A stretch of 64,000 nucleotides of DNA. It comes from Ancylostoma caninum. Taxonomy: Eukaryota > Nematoda > Chromadorea > Rhabditida > Ancylostomatidae. The stretch spans positions 620,001 to 684,000 of the forward strand of contig JBAJFG010000126.1 in assembly GCA_037903475.1 (NCBI GenBank), written 5' to 3'. This document shows, piece after piece, positions 10,811 to 22,501 of the stretch. The notes below the pieces were generated by a model. That model worked only from the letters and a program-made list of their open reading frames with translations, did not search any database and was not told where the DNA came from. A program made the translations under genes and the position numbers. Position 1 is the stretch's first letter; each line of letters starts with the position of its first letter.

Positions 10811-11404
10811 TATAACTGGAAGCACATCCTTCGAGAATAGAAAATGAAAGTGATGTTAGGTAAAATAATGGGTTGCGTTTAATGAACGTGAAGGCGGGAA
10901 TGGAAGCGTCAGTGAGGCACTTCGGCAGTTTAGCTCTGAAGTGCGGGGACCCAAACGGAAATGAAGTCGATAAAGATATTAATTATAGCAATAAATAATT
11001 AATAAAAATTATGTCGAAGAGGGTAACAAGAGCAGACAATTGAAAATAAATTAATATAAGATTTTTATTTGTATTGTAAAGTAATTTCAAGAATTCGGCG
11101 ACTCATTCTTGGTGGGGGGAGGGCGCCCTGCGTCCGCCACTGGTAAATACTCAGATCATAGCCGGTGACAAGTGATAAAGTAGGGGGCGTATGATAGTAC
11201 TTGCGGACCAGTATATGTAGATGTATGAAAGAAGCTGCCAACTTACGTTTTTCAACAGGAGAATCATGCTTACGGCCAGCTCAGTCTGCATTGCAGCCTG
11301 TCTTGGGAAGTTTATCCCCTTCGCCGAGCATACAATTCTTTAGCTCACATAAGTTTTGCATCTTGCTTTGAACACTTATTGTGAACATCGCGATGCTTCG
11401 TTCT
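10811..11404. other. Region without recognisable gene
   Basis: AT-rich; no coding or RNA feature recognised. Confidence 0.4.
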
Positions 11405-11570
11405 CAGCCAATAGGAACTGCCGACCCGCGGCCCCAAATGGGGTTTCGGCCGACCAACGGCCCCTAATTTCTGGGCGGAGCCTAGGGACGGCCGACCCGC
11501 GGCCTCTAAAATTTTTGCGGCCGACCTGCGGCCCACATAATTTTGGCGGGCAAGCCACGGCCCATGAATT
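11405..11570. repeat. GC-rich tandem motif GGCCGACCCGCGGCC
   Basis: Four imperfect units of about 30-45 bp begin with GCCGACC(C/A/T)GCGGCCC and are separated by AT-rich spacers. A related cluster lies at 13180-13260. Function unknown; the palindromic cores are partial hairpins. Confidence 0.6.
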
Positions 11571-13174
11571 GCGAAACACCTTGGCTAGCGCTGACACTCA
11601 CATTCAAGTGTTTGATGGTAAATTCTATAGAAGGATGATTTCATTTCCTATGGTTAATGGCTACTCTTGCGCTGCTTATATTGTTTTCTTGTAATCCAGC
11701 TGAAGCACTGCGTTCATGCTTGTTTCTCAACGCTGTTTTCTTTGTTTCCTCGGGCAGCTTAGTTTTTTCTTTCAAATACGCACCTCTCGAATTTTTCAGT
11801 TTTAGGTCATCCCATGAGTTCCCCTGTCCCACCTGTCAACAAAGCCGGTGTTAGAGGAGTTGTAGGTGATGTCAATTCATTTTTTATTTATTACTTTCTT
11901 AACTCTTCATTGAGACCTATGCATGTTTTGATGAGGGTGCCATTTTTGACTTCCTTCACCGCCTAGTACAATGTCGAGATGATTCGCATGAGCAAAGGCG
12001 GTTATAGTCTGTTCCACCGGAGAAGATAGGGAAACGCAGCAGAGAAGAAAAGCACGGGAAAGTGTGCAGAGATTGGAGAGAGTGCAGAGAAAAACAGACG
12101 GTGTGCAAGAATACTCAACTATCGTCGCGGGCGAGACTATAATTACCACTGGGGATTATGATTTTTTTGATAGATACAAAAGGGATCAGTACTTTTTTTG
12201 AACATTAGTTTCCAGAAGAGTTTTGTTAGAGTAGCAATGTTAGTGGTTCCTCTAAGAATTGAAAGTGTAGAAATCTGTCTCCACTCTTTTTCAAAAGCTG
12301 CCGAAGTTGAGTTTTGCGCCTACTGCCTTCCTCGTCCTCCTCTCTTAAGTACGCAGACTTTTGTTTTGCACTTGTTTTTGTCTCCAATCTCCGCAAATCT
12401 CCTCCATGCTGAAATCCATCCCATGATTACTGGTATTCTCATTGAAATGGAAAAGTTTTTTGGCGTTTTTGTTCATGTATTACGTTTTCTTTTTATAGTC
12501 CCTCTTCGACGGCAATTTCGACGCATGCAACGACTAGAAGCAGGTGGGTTTTTATCTTTTCACACACTTGAATTAAACTTGTAATACTTGTTCTTCTTCC
12601 AACATCAAATTCTTTTTCAACGCTGCAATGTTTTCAGAATGTGCGAAAGTACGGTGCCGATGGTAGACTATTTCCGCATAAACTCCAACTCAGAATACTC
12701 CTCTACTGCATCTCCGCTATCGAAACCGTTCTCAACGGCTGTCACAAATAGATTCGTTGTTAGTTTATTGAGTTAGTTTTTTGGTATAGTTTGTTTTTTC
12801 CTTGCTTGAAGTTCTCCCAATTGGAAGTGTTTTTCTTCATTCGTTACTCGATTCGAAATTGTCCCAGAAGTGATTGTGCTCATCCAATGAACCCTATATT
12901 TTTTCTGTTAGATGCCAAATTTGCTATGTATTGCCACATGATCATATAAGTTTCCTTGTTAGATGCCGATTTGACTGTTTGTAGTCAATTTTGTCGTTAA
13001 ACGCCAATTTTGTTCTTTGTAGTCAATGCGAGCTTTATCCCATTCTCAGAAGAGAAAAATCATGACTTTAACCTTTGAAAACATAAATGGAACATTAACT
13101 GGAGTTATATCAGAAAGGAATGAAAGAATTTCCACGGAAGGGGCGTGCTCATTCATTCCTGGTATTGAATCCGC
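11571..13174. other. Region with coding-like but unassigned open frames
   Basis: Several open frames exist: minus strand 11641-11832 is lysine-rich, and plus strand about 11985-12200 is strongly hydrophilic and contains a short coiled-coil-like run of Glu, Arg and Gln. None matches a family I know, and no consistent gene model could be drawn. They may be decayed transposon or host exons. Confidence 0.3.
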
Positions 13175-13179
13175 GGGCG

Positions 13180-13262
13180 ACCCGAAGACCACTACCGGCC
13201 GATCTACGGCCGCTTACGGCCGAGTCGCGGCCTTGGGTGGCGGGTCGGCCGTTCTTATAGTC
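13180..13262. repeat. Second GGCCGA-rich GC cluster
   Basis: Repeated GGCCG(A/C) motifs in an AT-rich context, related to 11405-11570. Probably a dispersed repeat. Confidence 0.4.
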
Positions 13263-13333
13263 CGAGTTTGACCCAAATTTCGTGTCAACTCGTGAAGTCT
13301 CGACTTGGCCCTGCAACTACAGTACACCAGTAC

Positions 13334-13690
13334 TCACTCACTCAGAGAATGAAAGTGAGCATGCAATTTTTTTAGTTTACGTAAAATCGGACTGCCTCCT
13401 CTAGAAACCTCCCGTATTTCTACCCTATGCCCTTGTCCTACCTCACTGAAGATTTCAAGCAAATTCGTGCAATTTTGGCACCGCAGGACTGCTTCGAATC
13501 CTCCGGATAGTAGGGACTTGCAAATGATTTGCTTCAATCGAACTTCGCCCTTCAACTCACAAACCTTTTTCGTCCTTCATCGCCTCTATCAACGCATTGC
13601 TTTTGCTAGGATCAACAAAAACGCAAACTTTCCCACCAGCAAGCCGTGCTCGGGCCTGACTAGAACGGTTGTATGATTTATGATATGATA
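13334..13690 (-). pseudogene. Unrecognised coding-like segment with CxxC motif (copy 1)
   Basis: On the minus strand the segment encodes VFVDPSKSNALIEA and, after a stop, GEVRLKQIICKSLLSGGFEA then RCQNCTNLLEIF. The same protein motifs recur at 20400-20760, so selection acted on an ancestral protein although both copies now contain stops. The CxxC pair suggests a small metal-binding domain. I do not recognise the family. It could be an old transposon ORF or exons of a duplicated host gene. Confidence 0.45.
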
Positions 13691-14099
13691 TGTGTTTTTT
13701 ATGATATGTTTGAGTTATGAGACCACTTAAAGTGTCAGTACAACTGAACATCTGCACAAACAACAGGCCGAAACTCGCCAACTGCCGCTACGTCCTCTCC
13801 ACTTTGCAATATATTCTGTACTAGCTGCGGATGCAGCTGAGTATTTATGCATACTAGTTGCTTGATGTTAAAACTGGCATGTCAAACCAGAAATATAGGC
13901 TTGCGACTTAAACTATGAACTATGAAAACTCGGTTCACGCCACGGTAATCTCTATGCACGAACTGCCTTCAAAGCTTATGTAATTGGCGTATTTGAAGAA
14001 CATTTCACACGCAGATATTGATTCACTGATTCTGTCAACGCATTTCCAAAGGGTTACTGTGCCCATGCCCACATCTTCACTCATGTTCAGCATGCTAGA

Positions 14100-14335
14100 T
14101 AGATAGCCACTATGGATATCTTTCCACAATGCAGAAAAAAAACGCGCGAAAACCAATAAAATCAATAAACCAGTAACAACGCGGTGCAAAGCTGCCTTCA
14201 CATTCGTGATCAGTGTGGTGGATTATCCCAGTATGCCCATTTCGGTCACGATTGAAGCTAAACTGAGGAAAATCGATAAAGTCGACCGATAAATCGATAT
14301 CCGGATCGATACTATCCGGCAAACAGTGTCCTAGG
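14100..14335 (-). repeat. Inverted copy of the dispersed ~115-bp repeat
   Basis: Contains the complement of the ATCGATTT/TTGATTTTATCG and GTTACTGGTT/ACAAC motifs found at 1735-1975 and 44070-44400. More diverged than those copies. Confidence 0.35.
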
Positions 14336-14399
14336 CTCTCCGCCCTATTCGGATAGTGTCCCATGTTTCCGAGCACCCTTCTTCACCAGCTTGCTTAAA

Positions 14400-15500
14400 G
14401 ATGCATTCCCATCGTTTGAATTTGGCGCCCATACGCGCCGTCCAGATTTTCGGAAAAAGTGTCACAAGCATTTCTATGTTTTACATATAGATTTATTTAT
14501 CTCTCCAAATCACCAGTCACGTCTGGTTCTCTAAGCAAAATCGAATGAACAATATCGAAGCCCTTGTATTATGCTATGAAAGAAATTTTGTTTGGCTACG
14601 TACATCAGCTTTCTTTTCCAAATGTTTCTCTTGAAGTCGCTGCATGAGCAGTTGAAGTTTAGCACACGAAGACAATCGTTAGACCCCTGTCTAGCATTTA
14701 TTTTCCGTACAATTCCCAGTCTTGTCTCCTTGTCTTGTCTTGTCCCCAGATCTAAAGCCATAGGTCTTCATATCTTGGCAAGGCTATTCGGAGATGCGAA
14801 ATTGCATACATCATCCTACAATGGCCAATGAACTTTTGAAGAGCGATTGAAAATTTAAAAAAAGTTTCGAAGTTGGAAAAATTGATGGAAAGGCGACTGG
14901 TCCGGTACGCACTTCTTCCTCACTCGCTTCAGCTATCTGAGGAAATCAACTTTGGTAGAAGTGCGAAGCGAAACGAAAAGAAAGAAAAAAACGGGGCTAA
15001 AGATCTGACCTAATCAACACCGCCAAAACCATAGATGCATGATTGCGAATTAGCGGGCTCAAACTTGTGAGCGAGTCTTTTGTGTATCGCGCTCAATATG
15101 TTTAGTTGAAGTTACGGAGTGGGCAAAAAGTACAGTGTGAACAAATTGATTACAATTCCTCGACTGAGAGTCTTTGAAGTCATTTGAAGGTGATAGAAAG
15201 TTTGTTTGGGAGAACGGATCTACATTGGCCGAAATTTTGGTTAGAAAATCTGCCATTTTCGAGCAAGATATTGAAAAATAATTAGATCTTCAGATGTAAA
15301 ATATCTGTTTCCAAAAGGAAGTGTTCCGAGTGTTGTATCTCAAACAAGATCTATTTGTTCCACCGGTAATGGGTCTGACCGGCGCAGCTCTATCATTTTG
15401 TCATAGTTTGTTTGTCGCAACCGCTGGGAAACCGAAAAAAAGCGGTGATGGAGGGAAGTTCTCGATCTCGACAATAGGCCAAGAATTTGAACATCTTGCT
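14400..15500. other. Region without recognisable gene
   Basis: Short overlapping open frames on both strands (14531-14831, 15059-15256) lack recognisable motifs or splice context. Confidence 0.4.
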
Positions 15501-15504
15501 ATTA

Positions 15505-15960
15505 TAAACCGAGCCAGAGAAGCTCTCCGCGCCGCTCTGCATCAGACCTCTGCGTCACATTAGCTTGGGGCAAAAACAACTCAGAGAAAATTACCGTCGC
15601 CCATATGAAACCCAGCTTCGCCACACCTCTTTTTTTGTGGAAGAAACCCTGCAATCAGTGGATGAGCAATTAAAAAAGTCCCATATGGGCTTCTTTTTTT
15701 AGACGGCCTATACCTGTTTCGTTATCCTGGGCCCATAGTGAAGCGTCCAGTGCGATCATCGCACATCACCTTCAGGGCGATGATCGCACTTCGCGTTGGG
15801 GAGGAGTATGGTGATCGTCGCCACGGTGAATCGGACAGGCCGTACATTAAAAGTGATCAAATGTACGTGTTTCACGTATTCCCACATCACCTCCGGGGCT
15901 GTTTTAGCGTGTGGGACAGTTATGAACCATTGCGGCTAACAAGCTAGAGCGAGTAGCACC
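15505..15960. repeat. Dispersed palindromic repeat (GATCATCGC family)
   Basis: Contains GAGCCAGAG...GCGCCGCTCTGCATC and, at about 15745-15795, the palindromic GTCCAGTGCGATCATCGCAC / GGGCGATGATCGCACT. The same modules recur inverted at 43204-43393. Non-coding. Confidence 0.5.
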
Positions 15961-16039
15961 TCTGTGCTTCTGACAAGTCGTACACATTCGAGCTTGTTCT
16001 GTGCTGTTGGGCGAAAATCAACATGCCTGCGTCCGTAGG

Positions 16040-16690
16040 CTCAGATGCATTCTGTGTAATTCGCGCACCTGATCATACGTACCTTCACACCATCACCATA
16101 CTCTGAGTGAGATGCTCCGCGTACCTCACTCGGCGTCTCTTCGCTCTGCACACTATCTTGTCGCCGAACGATGGCGATCATCGCCCTCCAGAGCGATGAG
16201 ATCAGCGCCGCACACATACGTGCTCGCAGCACCGCCACGGAGTGATGATCTTCCATTCCTAAGTGTTGGATGGTCGTCGCGCATGCGATCATCGCTTCCA
16301 ATGTGGCGACGAGTTGTGCAGGCAGCTGATCTCACTGCCATGACACTTTACTACGGGCATTGGTTTCAAGTGTTTGGAACCCCCCTCAATCTTCCCCTGT
16401 CCCTTCTGCGCGAATCTCTTTGTTCAGCCACGGAAATCCCATTGTAAAACGAAAAAAATCGGTATCGCTTCGACCCTCCCAGACGATGAGTCACCCAGGC
16501 ACAGATAGACAATGCTCGGCCAGAGACAGCCAGAGTCGCTTCGCGGCGCTCTGCATCGGACCTGTGCGCCACGTTACCTTTCGGATAGTTATACTCTGAA
16601 AAAAAAAACGAGCCATACCCTTTAAGAAAATCACTGTCATCCACACGAAGCGCAGCTTCGCCGCGCTTCGCGGGTGACAGTGATTTTTCT
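16040..16690. repeat. Cluster of GATCATCGC and CAGAG..CGGCGCTCTG palindromes
   Basis: Multiple short palindromes: GGCGATCATCGCC at about 16170, GCGATCATCGC at about 16283, and CCAGAGTCGCTTCGCGGCGC at about 16540. Another arm lies at 16640-16690 (GTGACAGTGATTTTT against AAAATCACTGTCATC at 16627). It looks like nested copies of a hairpin-rich element; open frames here are by-products. Confidence 0.45.
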
Positions 16691-16699
16691 GCCTGCGGA

Positions 16700-19600
16700 T
16701 CTGCACCAGTGATTTCTGTGGGTACGAGATTTTCCTTCCTGGCTAATTTCAAATGAAATGAACAGAATTTTTAGATGACCCTCGTCTCTGATTGCGGAAC
16801 TTTTTCAGTTTTCCTTTGAGGTAAATAGTCTTGACTGATTCCTCTTTCTAGACGAGTGCGGGCACGAAACCCTCCTCGGACAGTATTCTCTTTTGGTCTC
16901 TATTTGTATTCTGGGAGAAAATATGCAGAGGGAGAGTGGCCGAAAACGCTATTAGAAATGAAGACATCAAGGAGATGAAGGTTGTCTTTGCCCCTCTTTT
17001 TGAATTTTATTCACCTGGACTCCAAAAGTGCTTGCAGTTCAAGCATCTCAACTGCGGACATGCAAACAGTATTAGAGTATTACTCTTTCCAGTAGGTGTG
17101 AGGAACCATCATCAATCATTCCCTGTCTTTTTTTCCAGTCTATCCTTTAACACCGAGGATTCTATTCCTTCAACACCGAGGATTCTATTCGAAAACGGAA
17201 AAAATGGCGAGTAGGATGATGATGATGGATGTGACCAAACATTGAAAGGAGTAGTGGTCAGGTCGAGTACTACCTAATGAGTACGGTGGATAACAAGTAG
17301 ATTCCCAGCTGTGTTCCTGTCGTTTAGCAACACTGTTTCGCCAAAAAGTTGCGGGGAAGTGACATCACTTTTTGAAAGCAAAAGTATAAAAATTTGTGCC
17401 ATTGAGTCACTTCACATTGTGGAATGGCTCCGTATATCAAGTAGGAACTCCGTGCCTCACTGCTCATGCATGCACAGTTTGAGATTCAGTACTTATTCCT
17501 ATAGCCTTCAGTTTGATCATTTTTCGAGGCTATCACGAAGCTCACCTTGCAGATATGAAGGAAGCGAGCTCAAATAAAAAATCTATGAACTAACAATCCT
17601 TGTCCTGTTATCAGTTTTATTTGCTCTAAACACTGCCAATATTTCGAACTGTCCCTGATGGCTTCGTTCTGCAACCTATTTTCGAAAACTACACAATCTT
17701 TGTGCTTTCCTATGAATTCGCAATAATTACCCTCCCACAAAAATATGTTGGTTAGTAGGGGATCAATCAAGTAATTTCTGAAGACGGAGGATGTCCCTTT
17801 ACAATGAATCAGAGGTAGCTATGGTCAACCAGATTGAAAAATCCGACATTTCATCCCAATCGGATGAGTTCCTTGTAATAAGAATCAGGCATTTTTTTTT
17901 GTTTTTTTTTTTTCATTTTTTGAACTAATGAAATACATTCCATTACTACTTATACCAAATTCAATTCGTTGAATGGAATGATCAAACATTTATTTTTGGG
18001 GACCATTTAATGCTCAATCTTTGAAGGCATATCCCTGTTACAGTGTCGTCGTGAGACCGTCATTCAACATGTTGATTTTCAGAACTCAAAATTAGTGATC
18101 TAATATAGCCGAATTGTGTCGAGGTAGCTCGAACTACCAAACAAGAGTGTTAGTTCTTTATTATGGCGATTATATTGGTGTCACCATCTTCATCAGAGCC
18201 TCGAAAGGGGGGGAGGGGGGTGGGAAAGGTCGAAACCAGATGTAGTATGTCATTTTGGCCAACAGGTTATAATTCAACATGAGAAATTTAAAGTTATATC
18301 AGAAGCGTGGAACCCACTAACGCTACATAGCCGTGTAATGGTGATGCAAGCGTGTAGAATGTAATGCCGCGTAGAATGAGTGGGTTGTTTGGAGTTCCAG
18401 GGAAGAACTCAATCGGCTTCATAATTAATCGTTCTTTACAACTATCTGTCAACATTTATTGATCTATTTCATCTTTATTTTTCATTTTATGTAAGTGAAA
18501 CTGAAAACTAATGTCGTAGCGAGTTCACTGCAACTCAGACAAAATCTTCACTACTAGTGCCCAAAGCCGATCCAGTGCCCGCCCTGACCCCATGAAGATT
18601 TCGTGAAGACATATTAAATCTTGTCTGAAATTGTCCAGACGTGTTCCACCGTCTAACGGTCTGATCCCTCTTCCTGCTCTCATAGTACAGACCCCGCTCA
18701 CACTAACATCTATTAACTTGTTAAACGCGTATCCCCAAGTTGGACAAGTGCTTCAATCGATATTGGGCTGGAATTTCGACCCGATTTTCGAAAAAAGGAA
18801 CTGGTACTGGTGGAAATAGCAACAAAAAGAAGCAAAAAGGAGATGCAGATGTTCCTCGGGATGTTCTGTGGCTTAGCAATGCTACCACATGAAGAATGAT
18901 GACGGAATTCAGTCGCACAATGGGTTTCCGTCCCGAAAAAGCATTCGATCACTAAAGTGTAAAATGGACGTTTTATCAAGTGATATGAAATGAATTGTTA
19001 CCGATTGCTCCTATTTACGAAAAGCTTGCAGTGCAAGTGAGGAAACTACGCAGGAATTCCATTTCAGTACACAATTCCATTGGATTGATTCCGTTAACGC
19101 TTCTTTATGTGGCAAAAACATGTCACATTTTGTGAATGACCTTTTTTTGAGTTACATTATTGAGTTTTCGTCGTGGTTATCAATAATTAACTGTAATTTC
19201 TATGTGCTCTCTTCTTTAAACCTGGACATTGTGTTGCGACGATAATTTCAATTCTTCTGCTAATTTGTTAGGTGGCTCGCGGTTTTTATCAGGCCGCAGC
19301 AAGAGCCTTTCGTAGAGTCGGAACAACAATGAAGCCCCCTTCAGAAAACACAGATTTTACGAAGTCCCCCTTGGAAACTGAGACATTGGCAAAATCCAGA
19401 TTAACCCGTTTTTCACAAACATCCGCCCAAAAAGAGCCGCGCTCCCGTAAACAGCAGTTCCTACTAAGTGCGTGGGTGAGTTGCGCCCCGATTGCACGCA
19501 CTGACAGTAATGGGGAAAATGTCACTACGCTGATTCACAGCTGCAAGAGTAGTGCGGCGGCGTCTAGTAGTGGTAGTGAAGAAAATATCCCACAAACGCA

Positions 19601-20220
19601 ATGCGAACGAAGCGAGCCTAAAAGAAGCCTGAGCGTTTTGCAATCAGGCTGGGAATCCCTAAAAACGGGCAAGTTGGCCTGAGAAGGTAGCCACCATGCT
19701 CCTCGAGGAGTACACCACACCGCGTCGCCATCGCCGGCGACTTTGCTCATTGATCGCCTGCGTGACAGTTGGTCAAGGATGTGACTCTTTCGAAGCGATG
19801 AAAATAGTAGCTGAGATGACGGGTATTCATCTTCAGCTACTATTTTCATGGTTTCAAACAAACATGAAAAAATGTGGAAACATTCATCATACATTGCATG
19901 ACACTATTGAAAAAAAAGTATTTCCAAGACTAGCGAGGCCCTGAAAGGAGAAAAGCTAAAAAACAACATCGAAAAAGTGAAAACGCAAAAATAAGAACAT
20001 TTTCGAAGAAAAAAAAAACGAAGCTTGGAAGCGTCGCAAACGAAACCTATGCGTTTCATTCGTACGTTGGCGCATCGTTGGGTATAAGAAGTTTGGCTTT
20101 ATAGGGCTATACCTCTGTGAAAAGGAGATGATCTGGAACATACCAGGGTGCGTATGGTAGCACTGGATTAGATGTATAGGTGTATGCAAAGGCAGAAGAA
20201 ACGTATGTGTTTGAATAGAA
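16700..20220. other. Region without a named gene
   Basis: A minus-strand frame at about 17570-17792 looks coding-like (begins after a plausible CAG acceptor, 66 codons, balanced composition) but matches nothing I recognise. At 19605-19653 there is a degenerate Helitron-like 3' end. Poly-G and poly-T tracts occur at about 18205 and 17890. Confidence 0.35.
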
Positions 20221-20226
20221 AAGTTA

Positions 20227-20279
20227 TGCTCCTGAAGTGCTACAAAAGTGCTCAACCTTTTCGTGGCACTTCAGGAGCA
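20227..20279. repeat. Isolated 14-bp perfect hairpin
   Basis: TGCTCCTGAAGTGC (20227-20240) pairs with GCACTTCAGGAGCA (20266-20279); AAAAG/CTTTT extends the stem after a small bulge, giving a 53-nt foldback. It could be a tiny MITE or a transcribed hairpin; nothing nearby decides. Confidence 0.5.
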
Positions 20280-20399
20280 AACACTAATTGTGCACTCTGA
20301 GACACATCTTTGCCCAAAATTTGAAGTGAATGCGTGAAGTGTGAACTTAGTTACCTAGCACAGCTTTTTTACTTTGCATGAGTTTGAAATGTCTTTTCA

Positions 20400-20760
20400 A
20401 AGAAATTCCAGCATTCCCTTTGTTCTTGTTCCACCGAAGGTTTCAAGTAAGTCCGTGCAGCTTCGGCAGCACAGCAGTCCTTCGTACCCTCCAGATAGCG
20501 GGAACCTGTAAATGATCTGCTGCAGTCGAAGTTTTTCGTCCTCGGTCGCCCTTATTGTGCCGCTCAAAGTACTAAGAGCCGTTTTCTTACAAGCCTTTTT
20601 CCTCTTTGCTCTATCATCGTATTGTCCTTCTTAGGACCAGCAAAAACCCGATTTTTTAGGGGCTTTGCCCCGGCCCTGTACGAAGCCCCCCTTGATTTTT
20701 GCCTTTTCAAGAACCCAGCTTGCACCCGGGACAGCCGTGCTGGGGCCTGGTTCTTATCCG
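20400..20760 (-). pseudogene. Unrecognised coding-like segment with CxxC motif (copy 2)
   Basis: The minus strand encodes RVFAGPKKDNTMIEQ and, further on, LRLQQIIYRFPLSGGYEGLL then CCRSCTDLLETF. These align with copy 1 at 13334-13690 (VFVDPSKSNALIEA; LKQIICKSLLSGGFEA; RCQNCTNLLEIF). The frame is interrupted. Amino-acid conservation with drifting nucleotides argues that both derive from a real protein. Confidence 0.45.
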
Positions 20761-20764
20761 TGAC

Positions 20765-22499
20765 TTTTGAAGTAGCACACACGGAGTAATGTTGGGAAAA
20801 TGGAAGGGTGATTGGAGAAGTTTGGCTTCAGTCACAGATGAGAATTGCGAGCCACGTTTAGGCCTCTGAAAATGATGATCTCCTCGAAACGCCATGCCAG
20901 TAGAAATTACCATCTAAAAACCTGGTTGCCAGAAGAATTGAAATCATAATTAACGGTTTTTCTCAAAGTACGAGAGTTCAAAGAGCCTCACCGCCTCCTT
21001 TTCACTTTTCACCGGACAAGTCGTCCACACCGTGACTTCCAACCATTTATTATGTACAATTTCGAAGCTTTTGAGGGCAAAACCTATACACAGCAATCAG
21101 CTCCTCGAGTAGAATAAAAGGACTCCAAGTTTGAAGCATCGAAAACTGTGTATGGATACTTCCTCTAAAGGCACCGGAAGTAACGCTGTATAGTATTGGC
21201 AAAACTTTGTAGCTAGTTCCCTGATTTCATGGCAGCTTCTTTAGTGGGATAATCGGCACAATATGATTTTAACCTTTTTAGAACTGGAGAGTTAGTATTT
21301 CTAAGAAGTTAATGCATCTATATAATTTAATCTGACATTAGACGGGTAACGAGACAGGACCAACGGGGTCTCAATGCACTTTTGATCAGGTTCACAGCTT
21401 CTCAAACTCGTTTTGATGTAAATTAATGTTATCGGACAAAATGGTGTGAAAATTCGATGCTATCAGCCCACACATACCCTTTGAAAGTCTACTACAAAAA
21501 CTTTGAAAGTCTGTTACGAAAACTGGACTCTAATTGACCTCTCTCGTTGCTCTTATCTATGAAAAATCAAGGTGATCATTACGCAGTACTTCTGCCCTCT
21601 CATGGTCATCTGTCTGTACCCAATTTTTAATCACTTTCCACTGGAGATTTCCTTCGTTGCACTTTCCAGAGGTTCCCTTGGACACTTTTTTGAATCCACT
21701 GCGAAGCACGGGATAAATTATCTTAATCAGAAACTATTTGAAAGTAAAATGCTAAGAAAGTGTGCTAGCTTGCATTCCTCTAACATTTTTATCTTGACTT
21801 CTTTGTAGTAGTACAACGTAGCATCGCAAAACTGTTGCTAATGGTCGTCCATCCTTAGGGTTCACTGAATAGAAATTATAAGTGATTTTGCTGACAAGTG
21901 AGAGAACTGAGCCCCAATGTGTAAAATGCACCTTTTTCAAACTCGAAATTGATTCTTCGAGACGTGATAGATGTGTATTACTCGAGGACGAAGAGGTGAA
22001 AATGAAACATGACTTCTGCAGGAGTGCGGAAAGGAATAATTACCGTGATCAGGTTGGCTCAGTTATGAAGAAACTTATTTACTTCCACATCCGACGTATT
22101 CTCCAGTATCCCCTTTTTGATTTACAGGAAACATATTTCGCTTAGATGGATAATTCGGATACTATACGTGCCTACCATTACACTAATGCTTCTATTTGTC
22201 ACGTTGTATGACACAGGTGAGAGCTATGGCAGGTTCGGAAGAAGGTTGGAGAAGGGAAAAGAAATGGTGGTGATATTCTATTTTCTTCACCAGCTTCTTT
22301 CTTAAATTAACTGATTCCATTGCAACCTTCCTGATTCGCTATGTACCAGTTTTGGCTAACGAGCTTATCCAAAATTTTATCAAAAATTCGATTCTCCAGT
22401 AGTTAGTCTACGAATGATCAGTAGTTGAACTGCGATTGATCTAATACTTCCATGTCTTCATTTACACGCGGTTGAATAGAAAGTATTTGCTACTAATAT
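20765..22499. other. Region without recognisable gene
   Basis: Expected location of the 5' end of phospholipase B-like gene 1, but no convincing ATG-bearing signal-peptide exon was found. A hydrophobic stretch ending at a GTGAG donor in the right phase (22069-22216) lacks an initiator Met. Confidence 0.35.
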
Positions 22500-22501
22500 T
22501 A

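Noticed and set aside
12198..12584. 128-codon frame on the plus strand
   Set aside because: Hydrophobic composition without recognisable domain; no promoter, splice or homology support.
22069..22216. Possible first (signal peptide) exon of phospholipase B-like gene 1
   Set aside because: Hydrophobic and ends with a phase-1 GTGAG donor as needed, but the open frame has no Met before the hydrophobic core.
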